From contig NZ_MVHD01000021.1 of assembly GCF_002086635.1 (NCBI RefSeq), positions 1 to 64,000 on the forward strand: 64,000 bases of DNA, given 5' to 3'. Each line of letters opens with the position of its first letter. The first letter of the stretch is position 1. Below, piece after piece: positions 29,401 to 39,372 of the stretch. This DNA is from Mycobacterium alsense (lineage in GTDB: Bacteria; Actinomycetota; Actinomycetes; Mycobacteriales; Mycobacteriaceae). The notes under the pieces are model-generated. The model was not told where the DNA came from and made no database searches. It saw only the letters and a list, made by a program, of their open reading frames with translations. Both the position numbers and the translations under genes were made by a program.

Positions 29401-29437
29401 ATGTGCCGAGTCAAAAGAGACCAGAACAGGATCACCC

Positions 29438-29836
29438 GTGAGCGACATCCCCCCCGACCTGCACTACACCGCCGACCACGAGTGGGTTCGACGAAGCGGT
29501 GACGACACCGTGCGGGTCGGGATCACCGACTTTGCGCAGTCGGCGTTGGGCGACGTGGTTTTCGTCCAGCTGCCCGACGTGGGCAGCCAGGTGACCGCGG
29601 GCGAATCCTTCGGCGAGGTGGAATCGACGAAATCGGTGTCCGACCTGTTCGCACCGGTCTCGGGCACGGTCTCGGCGGTCAACGGCGACCTCGACGGCAG
29701 CCCGCAGTTGGTCAATTCCGACCCGTACGGGGCCGGCTGGCTGGTCGACGTCCAGGTCTCCGACGGCGCCGAGCTGGACTCGGCCATTTCGACCCTGCTG
29801 GACGCCGAGGCGTACCGCGGGACGCTGACCGAATGA
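29438..29836 (+). CDS. gcvH: GcvH, glycine cleavage system H protein
   Basis: 132 residues from GTG 29438. Single lipoyl domain with the modified lysine at K65 in GEVESTKSVSDLFAP. It shuttles the aminomethyl intermediate between GcvB (P protein, encoded at 33183 in this window), GcvT and lipoamide dehydrogenase. Standard length for the family. garA, which controls glutamate metabolism, is next on the same strand after about 200 bp. Confidence 0.97.
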   Translation: MSDIPPDLHYTADHEWVRRSGDDTVRVGITDFAQSALGDVVFVQLPDVGSQVTAGESFGEVESTKSVSDLFAPVSGTVSAVNGDLDGSPQLVNSDPYGAGWLVDVQVSDGAELDSAISTLLDAEAYRGTLTE

Positions 29837-30032
29837 CCCACGGCGGAAGCCCAAGGATCGGGCTTGCGATCCTCCGGGGGTGGGGACATGGCCGAGCGGT
29901 GCGCGGTACGGTCGACAGATCGACACTTGATAGACATTCCAAGGCACCGCACAGTCACCTCGAAAAACCCAGGGGAGAGCCGGGCCGGCGGCCCGGTCGG
30001 ACAACGCCACAGCAGCCAGTGAGGAGCAGCGC

Positions 30033-30503
30033 GTGACGGACATGGATAAGGATCAAACCTCTGACGAAGTCACGGTGGAGACGACTTCGGTCTTCCGTGC
30101 CGACTTCCTCAACGAACTGGACGCGCCCGCCCAGGCGGGGACCGACAGCGCGGTATCGGGGGTCGAGGGGCTCCCGCCCGGGTCGGCGTTGCTGGTCGTC
30201 AAGCGGGGGCCCAACGCCGGTTCGCGTTTCCTGCTCGACCAGGCCATCACGTCCGCCGGCCGGCATCCGGACAGCGACATCTTCCTCGATGACGTCACCG
30301 TCAGCCGTCGCCACGCCGAATTCAGGTTGGAAAACAACGAATTTCACGTCGTCGATGTCGGTAGCCTGAACGGCACCTACGTCAACCGTGAGCCCGTCGA
30401 CTCGGCGGTGCTCGCCAACGGGGACGAGGTGCAGATCGGCAAGTTCCGGTTGGTGTTCTTGACCGGACCCAAGCAGGGCGACGACTCAGATTCCGGAGGG
30501 TAG
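30033..30503 (+). CDS. garA: GarA, FHA-domain regulator of the TCA/glutamate node
   Basis: 156 residues from GTG 30033 (GAGGAG upstream). The N-terminal tail has VETTSVF with Thr17 and Thr18, the phosphorylation sites for PknG and PknB in M. tuberculosis. The FHA domain (about 60-140) has GRHPDSDIFLDDVTVSRRHAE and SLNGTYVNREPV. Unphosphorylated GarA inhibits 2-oxoglutarate dehydrogenase and glutamate dehydrogenase and activates glutamate synthase; phosphorylation makes the FHA domain bind its own tail and switches it off. Confidence 0.97.
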   Translation: MTDMDKDQTSDEVTVETTSVFRADFLNELDAPAQAGTDSAVSGVEGLPPGSALLVVKRGPNAGSRFLLDQAITSAGRHPDSDIFLDDVTVSRRHAEFRLENNEFHVVDVGSLNGTYVNREPVDSAVLANGDEVQIGKFRLVFLTGPKQGDDSDSGG

Positions 30504-30515
30504 TGAGGGAGGGCA

Positions 30516-31259
30516 GTGAGCGCACCCGATAGCCCGGCGCTGGCCGGGATGTCGATTGGGGCGGTCCTGGATCTGTTGAGGCCGGATTTCCCCGACGTGA
30601 CGATCTCCAAGATTCGATTCCTGGAGGCCGAGGGGCTGGTGACGCCCCAGCGCGCCGCGTCGGGTTATCGGAGATTCACGGCCTACGACTGCGCGCGGCT
30701 GCGCTTCATCCTCACCGCCCAGCGCGACCACTACCTACCGCTGAAGGTGATCCGGGCGCAGCTGGACGCCCAGCCCGACGGCGAGCTGCCGCCGATCGGA
30801 TCGCCTTACGGGGTACCGCGATTGGTGTCGGTGCCGGCGGACGTCGGGCCCGAGCCCGCGCCCGACGCGGCGGCCGTGGCCCCCACCCGCGTCCGGCTGA
30901 GCCGCGAAGACCTGCTGGAACGCTCGGGGGTGGGCGACGACCTGTTGACGGGGCTGCTCAAGGCCGGCGTGATCACCACCGGCCCGGGCGGCTTCTTCGA
31001 CGAGCACGCCGTGGTGATCCTGCAGTGCGCGCGGGCGCTGGCCGAGTACGGCGTCGAACCGCGGCACCTGCGCGCCTTCCGCTCCGCGGCCGACCGGCAA
31101 TCGGACCTGATCGCCCAAATCGCCGGGCCGGTAGTCAAAGCCGGAAAGGCCGGAGCCCGCGATCGCGCCGACGACCTGGCGCGTGAGGTGGCCGCGCTCG
31201 CGATCACGCTGCACACGTCGTTGGTCAAGTCCGCCGTTCGCGACGTTCTGCATCGCTGA
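30516..31259 (+). CDS. MerR-family regulator (Rv1828-like)
   Basis: 247 residues from GTG 30516 (GAGGGAGGG upstream), 12 bp after garA. N-terminal winged helix-turn-helix ([20 protein letters not shown] then [19 protein letters not shown]) of the MerR type. The C-terminal half has no metal-binding cysteine pair, so it is not a metal sensor. A second partial helix-turn-helix-like segment ([20 protein letters not shown]) follows. Part of the conserved gcvH-garA-Rv1828-Rv1829-Rv1830 block; its targets are not known from sequence. Confidence 0.9.
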   Translation: MSAPDSPALAGMSIGAVLDLLRPDFPDVTISKIRFLEAEGLVTPQRAASGYRRFTAYDCARLRFILTAQRDHYLPLKVIRAQLDAQPDGELPPIGSPYGVPRLVSVPADVGPEPAPDAAAVAPTRVRLSREDLLERSGVGDDLLTGLLKAGVITTGPGGFFDEHAVVILQCARALAEYGVEPRHLRAFRSAADRQSDLIAQIAGPVVKAGKAGARDRADDLAREVAALAITLHTSLVKSAVRDVLHR

Positions 31260-31355
31260 GGATTAGACTTCGTTGACAGCTTGGTGTTCGGCGGCATCGG
31301 CCGCCGCGCCGGGCGCAAATGAGACGACAGCGGCACATGCGGAGGGCAGACACAG

Positions 31356-31850
31356 ATGGGTGAAGTTCGTGTTGTCGGCATTCGCGTCGAGCAGCCGCAG
31401 AACCAGCCGGTGCTGTTGCTGCGGGAGGCCAACGGTGACCGGTACCTGCCGATCTGGATCGGCCAGTCCGAAGCCGCGGCCATCGCGCTCGAGCAGCAGG
31501 GCGTCGAGCCGCCCCGCCCGCTGACCCACGACCTGATCAGGGATCTCATTGCCGCGCTTGGGCATTCGCTGAAAGAGGTGCGGATCGTGGACCTGCAGGA
31601 GGGCACCTTCTACGCCGACCTGGTCTTCGACCGCGACATCACCGTCTCGGCGCGGCCGTCGGACTCCGTCGCGATCGCCCTGCGGGTCGGGGTCCCGATC
31701 TACGTCGAGGAGGCCGTGCTCGCCCAGGCCGGTTTGCTCATCCCCGACGAGAGCGACGAAGAGGCCAACACCGCCGTCCGGGAGGACGAGGTCGAGAAGT
31801 TCAAGGAATTCCTCGACAGCGTCTCTCCCGACGATTTCAAGGCCACCTAG
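31356..31850 (+). CDS. Bifunctional nuclease-family protein (DUF151, Rv1829-like)
   Basis: 164 residues from ATG 31356 with GGAGGG upstream. The BFN domain covers about residues 1-130 (PVLLLREANGDRYLPIWIGQ, ALGHSLKEVRIVDLQEGTFY, SARPSDSVAIALRVGVPIYV). Plant members have nuclease activity and Thermotoga structures are known, but the bacterial role is unclear. The tail is acidic (DESDEEANTAVREDEVE). It is flanked by two MerR regulator genes. Confidence 0.9.
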   Translation: MGEVRVVGIRVEQPQNQPVLLLREANGDRYLPIWIGQSEAAAIALEQQGVEPPRPLTHDLIRDLIAALGHSLKEVRIVDLQEGTFYADLVFDRDITVSARPSDSVAIALRVGVPIYVEEAVLAQAGLLIPDESDEEANTAVREDEVEKFKEFLDSVSPDDFKAT

Positions 31851-32182
31851 CCGGGGCGGGCGCCCCTCCGCGGGCAAACACAAACTCGCACGTTCTGGCC
31901 TCCCGGGGGCGCGGTTGCGCGTTCGCCCGCAACCCGGTGGTGCCCCGGCCCGCGTGGGAAGACGACATCACGGATGTGTCTCATCTAACACCGCGATGGA
32001 GACACGCTGGCGGATAGCGCGCGCAGTTGGGCCCGCGGCCGCCATACTTTGATTCAACACTTCAGGGCGCGGCGGCTATCGAAAAGCGTAAGCTCTCTAG
32101 CACTCGGGCCTGACCAAACGCGGCTGCGGTGCAGCCAGAGACGCAGCTAGACGCGAGAGTGCGAACGGCGAGAGGAACCACC
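31851..32182 (+). other. Intergenic region upstream of the second MerR gene
   Basis: No credible gene. It starts with a short GC-rich hairpin (GGGGCGGGCGCCCC, from about 31853) just past the preceding stop. It also contains a dyad, GTGTCTC (31976-31982) facing GAGACAC (31999-32005), that could be a regulator site. The last 130 bp include a -10-like TAAGCT near 32088. Confidence 0.4.
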
Positions 32183-32809
32183 GTGAGCGAGCAGCCACGT
32201 CAAGAGCAGTTGGACCTAGCTGACCACGCAAACTCGACCGGCGACCAGGCCGTCACCGCACCCGGTGCGCCCGTGCAACCCGGGCTGTTCCCCGACGATT
32301 CCGTGCCCGACGAGCTCGTGGGCTACCGCGGGCCGAGCGCCTGCCAGATCGCCGGGATCACCTACCGGCAGCTGGACTACTGGGCGCGGACATCGCTGGT
32401 GGTCCCGTCGATCCGCAGCGCCGCCGGCTCCGGCAGCCAGCGCCTGTACTCGTTCAAGGACATCCTGGTCCTCAAGATCGTCAAGCGGCTGCTCGACACC
32501 GGGATCTCGCTGCACAACATCCGGGTCGCCGTCGACCACCTGCGCCAGCGCGGCGTCCAGGACCTGGCCAACATCACGCTGTTCTCCGACGGCACCACCG
32601 TCTACGAGTGCACGTCGGCCGAGGAGGTCGTCGACCTGCTGCAGGGCGGGCAGGGCGTGTTCGGCATCGCGGTGTCCGGGGCCATGCGCGAGCTGACCGG
32701 CGTCATCGCGGACTTCCACGGCGAGCGCGCCGACGGCGGCGAGTCCATCGCGGCCCCCGAGGACGAGCTGGCGTCGCGGCGCAAGCACCGCGACCGCAAG
32801 ATCGGCTGA
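32183..32809 (+). CDS. MerR-family regulator (Rv1830-like)
   Basis: 208 residues from GTG 32183, which has GAGAGG about 8 bp upstream; an in-frame GTG at 32129 would give 226 residues, close to the annotated M. tuberculosis length. The helix-turn-helix region is [20 protein letters not shown] then SRLYSF-like [20 protein letters not shown], a MerR domain with HTH_17 features. No cysteine effector site is seen. Rv1830 is reported as essential-like and linked to division and drug tolerance in M. tuberculosis; this is family knowledge, not visible here. Confidence 0.88.
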   Translation: MSEQPRQEQLDLADHANSTGDQAVTAPGAPVQPGLFPDDSVPDELVGYRGPSACQIAGITYRQLDYWARTSLVVPSIRSAAGSGSQRLYSFKDILVLKIVKRLLDTGISLHNIRVAVDHLRQRGVQDLANITLFSDGTTVYECTSAEEVVDLLQGGQGVFGIAVSGAMRELTGVIADFHGERADGGESIAAPEDELASRRKHRDRKIG

Positions 32810-32837
32810 CCCCGCCCCTTCCCCGCGCCTTTCCCCG

Positions 32838-32897
32838 GCGAGCGTCCGCATTTGTACGCGTTTCGCGGCGTGTCGCCGTGCCGGCACGCGCGCTCGC
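32838..32897 (+). repeat. Dispersed promoter-associated repeat, copy 2
   Basis: GCGAGCGTCCGCATTTGTAC...GGCGTGTCGC...CACGCGCGCTCGC, with the same ends and order as 24117-24174. Here too the element ends 20 bp before a -10 hexamer (TAAACT at 32918), so its right end would cover the -35 region of the gcvB leader promoter. Confidence 0.75.
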
Positions 32898-32917
32898 GGT
32901 GGGCGCGGAGGGCCGGG

Positions 32918-32923
32918 TAAACT
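32918..32923 (+). promoter_or_regulatory. -10 element of the gcvB leader transcript
   Basis: TAAACT lies about 20 bp upstream of the first riboswitch base, giving a predicted start near 32930. No good -35 hexamer is visible; the right end of the dispersed repeat occupies that place. Confidence 0.5.
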
Positions 32924-32941
32924 GGGGCACGCGTCGCACTC

Positions 32942-33136
32942 CCGCGGGAGAGTTCCGTGATCGCCAGTCACGGACGCCGAAGGAGCAACACCTCTCCGTC
33001 AACCTCTCAGGCACCCGGACCGCGCGAGTTAACGACGCCTCTGAAAAGCGGTGGGATCGGCAACGGTCCACACCCGCCGATGGGGAAAGGCGCCGCACCC
33101 GGCGCCGAATCTCTCAGGCGCCCGGCGAACGGGTGA
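32942..33136 (+). promoter_or_regulatory. Tandem glycine riboswitch (gcvT type)
   Basis: Two aptamers in series. Aptamer 1 (about 32943-33017): CGGGAGAGTTCCG, then GACGCCGAAGGAGCAA, then CCTCTCAGGCACCCGG. Aptamer 2 (about 33050-33136): GGTGGGAT, CGCCGATGGGGAAAGGCGCC, then AATCTCTCAGGCGCCCGG. The GCCGAAGGAGCAA and CTCTCAGGC strings are the conserved glycine-binding core. The class usually turns genes on when glycine is abundant, which fits the glycine decarboxylase gene that starts 47 bp downstream. Confidence 0.95.
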
Positions 33137-33182
33137 AGACAGAGGGGGAGGGCCGCCCGTCCTCTGCCCCAGGAGTCCGCCA

Positions 33183-36020
<2,838 letters not shown>

Positions 36021-36062
36021 CAACTTGCGGCCGGAGCTCGATGACTGCTGCGGCGATGACCG

Positions 36063-37511
36063 TCAACGGATGTCGACGGGCTTGCCGAATGCTTGGAAGT
36101 CGGCAACTTCTACGCCAAATTCCTCGAACAGAGCCCCGACGGTCTGCACGTGCCGATACTCCACTCGCTGTGTTATCGCTTTGCTCCTGTCGCCGCCGGC
36201 CGCGATGGTGGCAGCCTCCAGCCCGCACGCGAACTCCGTGGATTGGCCGTAGAGTCCGGAGTTGTCGCCGTAGTTGTACGGCACACCATCGGTGTGGTAG
36301 CCATCTCGTGTCATGAAGCTGCTCGGGCTTCCGTCCCTGCCGGCCACCCAAAACACTTGACCGCCAAGGCTTTCTATCTGCACCCGGTCGATCGCGCCGG
36401 GCTGGCTGTCATCGATCACTCTGGTATGGGAGAAGTCGACGGAGTCGAACTCGGGCGCCCTAAGGTCCAGCTTCCCCGTAATCGCACAGACCACGTAACG
36501 GTTGTTCTTGAACACCTCCGCCGCGCTCTCCCTCAGCTTTACCGCCCCGAGTTCGGGATGGGCGGCCACGAGCGCCCGCATCCTGTCCGTCCGCTTGTCG
36601 AAGACCTCGATTTCATGGTCGGGAAGCATCTTTTTGATCGCTTGAACACTGGACCATCCGATCGAACCCGCCGCGCCGATAACGCCGATCGTGCCGCCGG
36701 AGTCCACACGCGATCTTGCCATCGCCTCGACCACCGTTTTTGCGAGCATATAAACGGTTCCGCCGTGCCCCGTCGTCGTGGTGAGGCCGTGCATGCCTTC
36801 GGCGCGCCTGAGCTTGTCGCCGAAATCTGTCAGCAGCGGCAGGGTCGCTCCCAGCCCGACAAGTTTTGCGCCCAAAGCCTTGTGGGCGAACTCGACGGTC
36901 TGGACGAGTATCCGGTCCACGATTTTGGCGAGCCGCAGCGAGTGCTCGGCATTGTGCGGGTCGGGCACGATATCGGAGACCATGTCCGCATATACCGGCG
37001 CCAACACCAACGCGCCCGCCTCATTGTCGTTGTGGCTCTTCAGATAAGTGTCGAGGACGGTGGGGGGCAAGCCGTATATGGTCCGCATGCGTATCTCGGA
37101 CGTGACGCCGAACCGCACCGGGTCCAGCAGCGGGTAGAACGGGGTGGATTCGCTGGCGTACCCGCTGCCCTGTCCGAGGTCGGCCGGATCACTGCGGGTC
37201 GAGCGCACCGGCACCACGAACGCCCGCCCGATTCGTCGGCCGAGATCCTTTTTCCCTTCGTAGAAGTCAAACGCGCTGTCGACGAAACGCTGGCTTTGCT
37301 CGTACGCCGATTCCACATCGGTTTTCGCGGCGCACGTCTCAGCCAGCACCGCGTCTCGCACCTGCTCGAGCTTCTTCGACAGCTCAGCTCGGGAGAAGGT
37401 TGCGTAATCGGGTGGCGATGCGTCCCAGGGGCCGCCCGTCGCCTTCAGGCAGGCGGTCACCGCCTGCTGCTCCCGGTGTGTCATCGGCGAGAATCGCATT
37501 TCGTCGGTCAT
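36063..37511 (-). CDS. Acyl-ACP-reductase-like Rossmann oxidoreductase
   Basis: 482 residues from ATG 37511, with AAGGAG 8 bp upstream. An N-terminal region of about 150 residues is unlike anything I recognise. From about 165 the order resembles cyanobacterial long-chain acyl-ACP reductase: a helical segment with ALGAKLVGLGATLPLLTDFG, then TTTTGHGGTVYMLAKTVVEA, then a nucleotide-binding motif GVIGAAGSIG at 276-285 and the aligned strand pattern. The shikimate-dehydrogenase-like fold is therefore likely, NADPH-dependent reduction of an acyl thioester is possible, and the substrate is unknown. It is the last gene of a minus-strand operon behind three micro-proteins, with GC content visibly lower than the flanks, suggesting transfer. 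Confidence 0.6.
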   Translation of the reverse strand: MTDEMRFSPMTHREQQAVTACLKATGGPWDASPPDYATFSRAELSKKLEQVRDAVLAETCAAKTDVESAYEQSQRFVDSAFDFYEGKKDLGRRIGRAFVVPVRSTRSDPADLGQGSGYASESTPFYPLLDPVRFGVTSEIRMRTIYGLPPTVLDTYLKSHNDNEAGALVLAPVYADMVSDIVPDPHNAEHSLRLAKIVDRILVQTVEFAHKALGAKLVGLGATLPLLTDFGDKLRRAEGMHGLTTTTGHGGTVYMLAKTVVEAMARSRVDSGGTIGVIGAAGSIGWSSVQAIKKMLPDHEIEVFDKRTDRMRALVAAHPELGAVKLRESAAEVFKNNRYVVCAITGKLDLRAPEFDSVDFSHTRVIDDSQPGAIDRVQIESLGGQVFWVAGRDGSPSSFMTRDGYHTDGVPYNYGDNSGLYGQSTEFACGLEAATIAAGGDRSKAITQRVEYRHVQTVGALFEEFGVEVADFQAFGKPVDIR

Positions 37512-37532
37512 CTGATTTCTCCTTCGGAGTGT

Positions 37533-37754
37533 TCAAGCCGTGCGCAGCTCGGCAAGCTCGATCTGCTGGGTGACAGTGAGGTCGGATGTGTATTCGTTTA
37601 ATTCGGCCTCTTGCGCCTCGGTCATCTCCTCGATGAAGCACGGGTCGATGCCGGGGTGCTCGACCAGGAACTGCGCAATTTTGGCGCCACCTTCACGCAT
37701 ATGGCGCAGGTACAGCGCGGCTCTTTGTGGATCCACTTCTCGCGCCTGCGTCAC
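37533..37754 (-). CDS. 73-residue hypothetical protein of the reductase operon
   Basis: Starts GTG 37754 in a 4-bp GTGA overlap with the preceding ORF and ends 21 bp before the reductase gene. The sequence is charged and helical (REGGAKIAQFLVEHPGIDPC, IEEMTEAQEAELNEYTSDLT) with one cysteine and no signal or membrane segment. I do not recognise the family. It has no good RBS of its own, so translation by coupling is likely. The conserved overlaps argue that it is real. Confidence 0.6.
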   Translation of the reverse strand: MTQAREVDPQRAALYLRHMREGGAKIAQFLVEHPGIDPCFIEEMTEAQEAELNEYTSDLTVTQQIELAELRTA

Positions 37755-37933
37755 TCGGGCAACGACGATTGCGCCCGCAGCCGGTCGACCGCACGGCGCT
37801 CCTGGAGATCCCGGTAGCTGTCTACCGGGTGCAATGCGCGGTCGATGAGGCCCTGCGCGACCGAGACCGCAAGCAGGCTGCCGATGCCGGCGACGCCCGT
37901 CGCGGCGTAGAGGCGATTGAGCAATTTATTCAT
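37751..37933 (-). CDS. 60-residue membrane micro-protein
   Basis: ATG 37933 sits in an ATGA overlap with the upstream 40-codon ORF. The peptide begins MNKLLNRLYAATGVAGIGSL and continues LAVSVAQGLIDRALHP, one hydrophobic helix (about residues 10-30) followed by a charged tail (DSYRDLQERRAVDRLRAQSS). An in-frame ATG at 37948 is less likely because it lies inside the upstream ORF without an RBS. Probably an inner-membrane or membrane-adjacent subunit; family unknown. Confidence 0.55.
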   Translation of the reverse strand: MNKLLNRLYAATGVAGIGSLLAVSVAQGLIDRALHPVDSYRDLQERRAVDRLRAQSSLPE

Positions 37934-38052
37934 CGGGGCTTTTTCCATTCGGCTTTCGAGGTGATCTCACTGGCGTTGCCGACCGCCTTGAGTGCGCTCG
38001 TGTAGACGCGGAGCATCCAATAAGTCGCTTCGTCCTTCATTCGGCCCAGCAT
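37930..38052 (-). CDS. 40-residue basic micro-protein, first gene of the operon
   Basis: ATG 38052 with AAGGAAAG 7 bp upstream. It encodes MLGRMKDEATYWMLRVYTSA...KAEWKKPR, an amphipathic helix-forming peptide with a basic end. Its stop overlaps the next start (ATGA). It is too short for standard gene callers. The good RBS plus three consecutive stop-start overlaps support translation of the whole set. Confidence 0.55.
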   Translation of the reverse strand: MLGRMKDEATYWMLRVYTSALKAVGNASEITSKAEWKKPR

Positions 38053-38166
38053 TTGTCTTTCCTTCGGCATCGAAGGCCCACGTGCTGATTTCGGTCCGCG
38101 GGCGGTTGACCCAGCCAGGTTGGGCGGAACGCCTTGGAAAATTCTTGGAGAGGCCGGGACTTTCCT

Positions 38167-38186
38167 ACGCGGCGCTATAGCCGCGT
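38167..38186. promoter_or_regulatory. Short palindromic hairpin before the micro-protein operon
   Basis: ACGCGGC (38167-38173), 6-nt loop, GCCGCGT (38180-38186), 20 bp after the stop of the serine hydrolase gene on the minus strand. It could end that transcript or act as an operator for the operon that starts at 38052. No T-tract. Confidence 0.4.
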
Positions 38187-38208
38187 CGGTGAGGACCGAG
38201 CCAGCGGC

Positions 38209-39372
38209 TCAAGCCAATTCGCGTGCCACCGCGTCGAACGCGCGCAGCGTGTCCAGCATGTGCGGCTCGTGGGAGTGCGGCTGGGTGGACACCTTGGCGG
38301 CCACCACCTCCGCGGCGCGATTGACGTAGATCATCTGGCCGCACATGCCCAGGCACAGCACGACGTCGCCGCCCGGGTAGGGAAACCACATCTGGTTGCG
38401 GTACATCCCGCCGGGCATCTCGGTGTCGTCGGGGCTCGCCGCGAACGCCCGGCGCGAGTCCGGCCCGCCGGCGAGGGTGTCGGCGATCCACGCCGGCGCC
38501 ACCACCTGCTGCCCGCTCAGCGAGACACCGTCGCGCAGGAACAGCGAGCCGAACCGGACCAGGTCGGTCAGGCAGGCGCTGATGCCGCCGTCGAAGAACC
38601 CGGTGCCGGCGGCGTCCACGCCGATGGTGGCGTCGCGTTCGGCGCCGACGCGGCTCCACAGCAGCTCCGACATCAGCTCGGGCATCCGTTGGCCGCCGGC
38701 GACCTCGCAGACCCAGCCGAGCACGTCGGTGTCACACGAGCGATATTCGAACGGGCCGCCGTGGTCCCCCTTCTTCCGCAGGGTCAGCAGGAAGTCGTAC
38801 AGGGTGGCCGGTTCGTCCGGGGCGCCCCCGGGGGCCCACCCGACCGCCCGGTCGAGGGCGTGGATCTCCGCGGCCGGGTCGAGGTAATCCTCCGAGAACG
38901 CGATGCCCGACCTCATGTCCAGCAGGTGGCGCACCGTCGCGCCCGCGTAGCCGCAATTCGCCAGCGCGGGAACGTATTCGGTGACCGGCGCGTCCAGCTT
39001 CATCGCCCCGCCGTCGTGCAGCGCGCCGACGACGGCGCCGACCAGCGACTTGCTCACCGAGAACAGCAGGTGCCGGACCCCGCGTCCCATGCCGCCCAGG
39101 TACTCCTCGGCCACCAGCGACCCGCGGTGGGCGACGGCCCAGCCGTCGGTGGCGGTGGCGGCCATCACCGCGCCCACCGTGGTGGCCGCCCCGCCGCTGT
39201 TCGTCACCGAGACGCCGTCCAGCGCGGCGCCGGCGGTGGGCAGCGCCGCGACGGGCCCGCTCCCGCGCGGGATCACCGCGGTGGGCACGAATTCCTCGAC
39301 GTGCTGGAACGACCAGTGCGCGTGCGGCGGCGACAGCCAGTTGTCCAGCGAGATGCCGGCCGGGGCGCTCAC
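38209..39372 (-). CDS. Class C beta-lactamase-fold serine hydrolase
   Basis: 387 residues from GTG 39372, overlapping the ATP-grasp stop by 4 bp (GTGA). The catalytic SxxK is Ser105-Lys108 (LLFSVSKSLVGAVVG). A tyrosine-containing motif (FEYRSCDTDVLGWV) and HSHEPH near the C-terminus complete a beta-lactamase/esterase-like domain. No signal peptide is seen, so it is probably cytosolic, and an esterase, amidase or transpeptidase-like activity is more likely than drug resistance. It is coupled to the ATP-grasp gene, so the two probably act in one pathway. Confidence 0.85.
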   Translation of the reverse strand: MSAPAGISLDNWLSPPHAHWSFQHVEEFVPTAVIPRGSGPVAALPTAGAALDGVSVTNSGGAATTVGAVMAATATDGWAVAHRGSLVAEEYLGGMGRGVRHLLFSVSKSLVGAVVGALHDGGAMKLDAPVTEYVPALANCGYAGATVRHLLDMRSGIAFSEDYLDPAAEIHALDRAVGWAPGGAPDEPATLYDFLLTLRKKGDHGGPFEYRSCDTDVLGWVCEVAGGQRMPELMSELLWSRVGAERDATIGVDAAGTGFFDGGISACLTDLVRFGSLFLRDGVSLSGQQVVAPAWIADTLAGGPDSRRAFAASPDDTEMPGGMYRNQMWFPYPGGDVVLCLGMCGQMIYVNRAAEVVAAKVSTQPHSHEPHMLDTLRAFDAVARELA

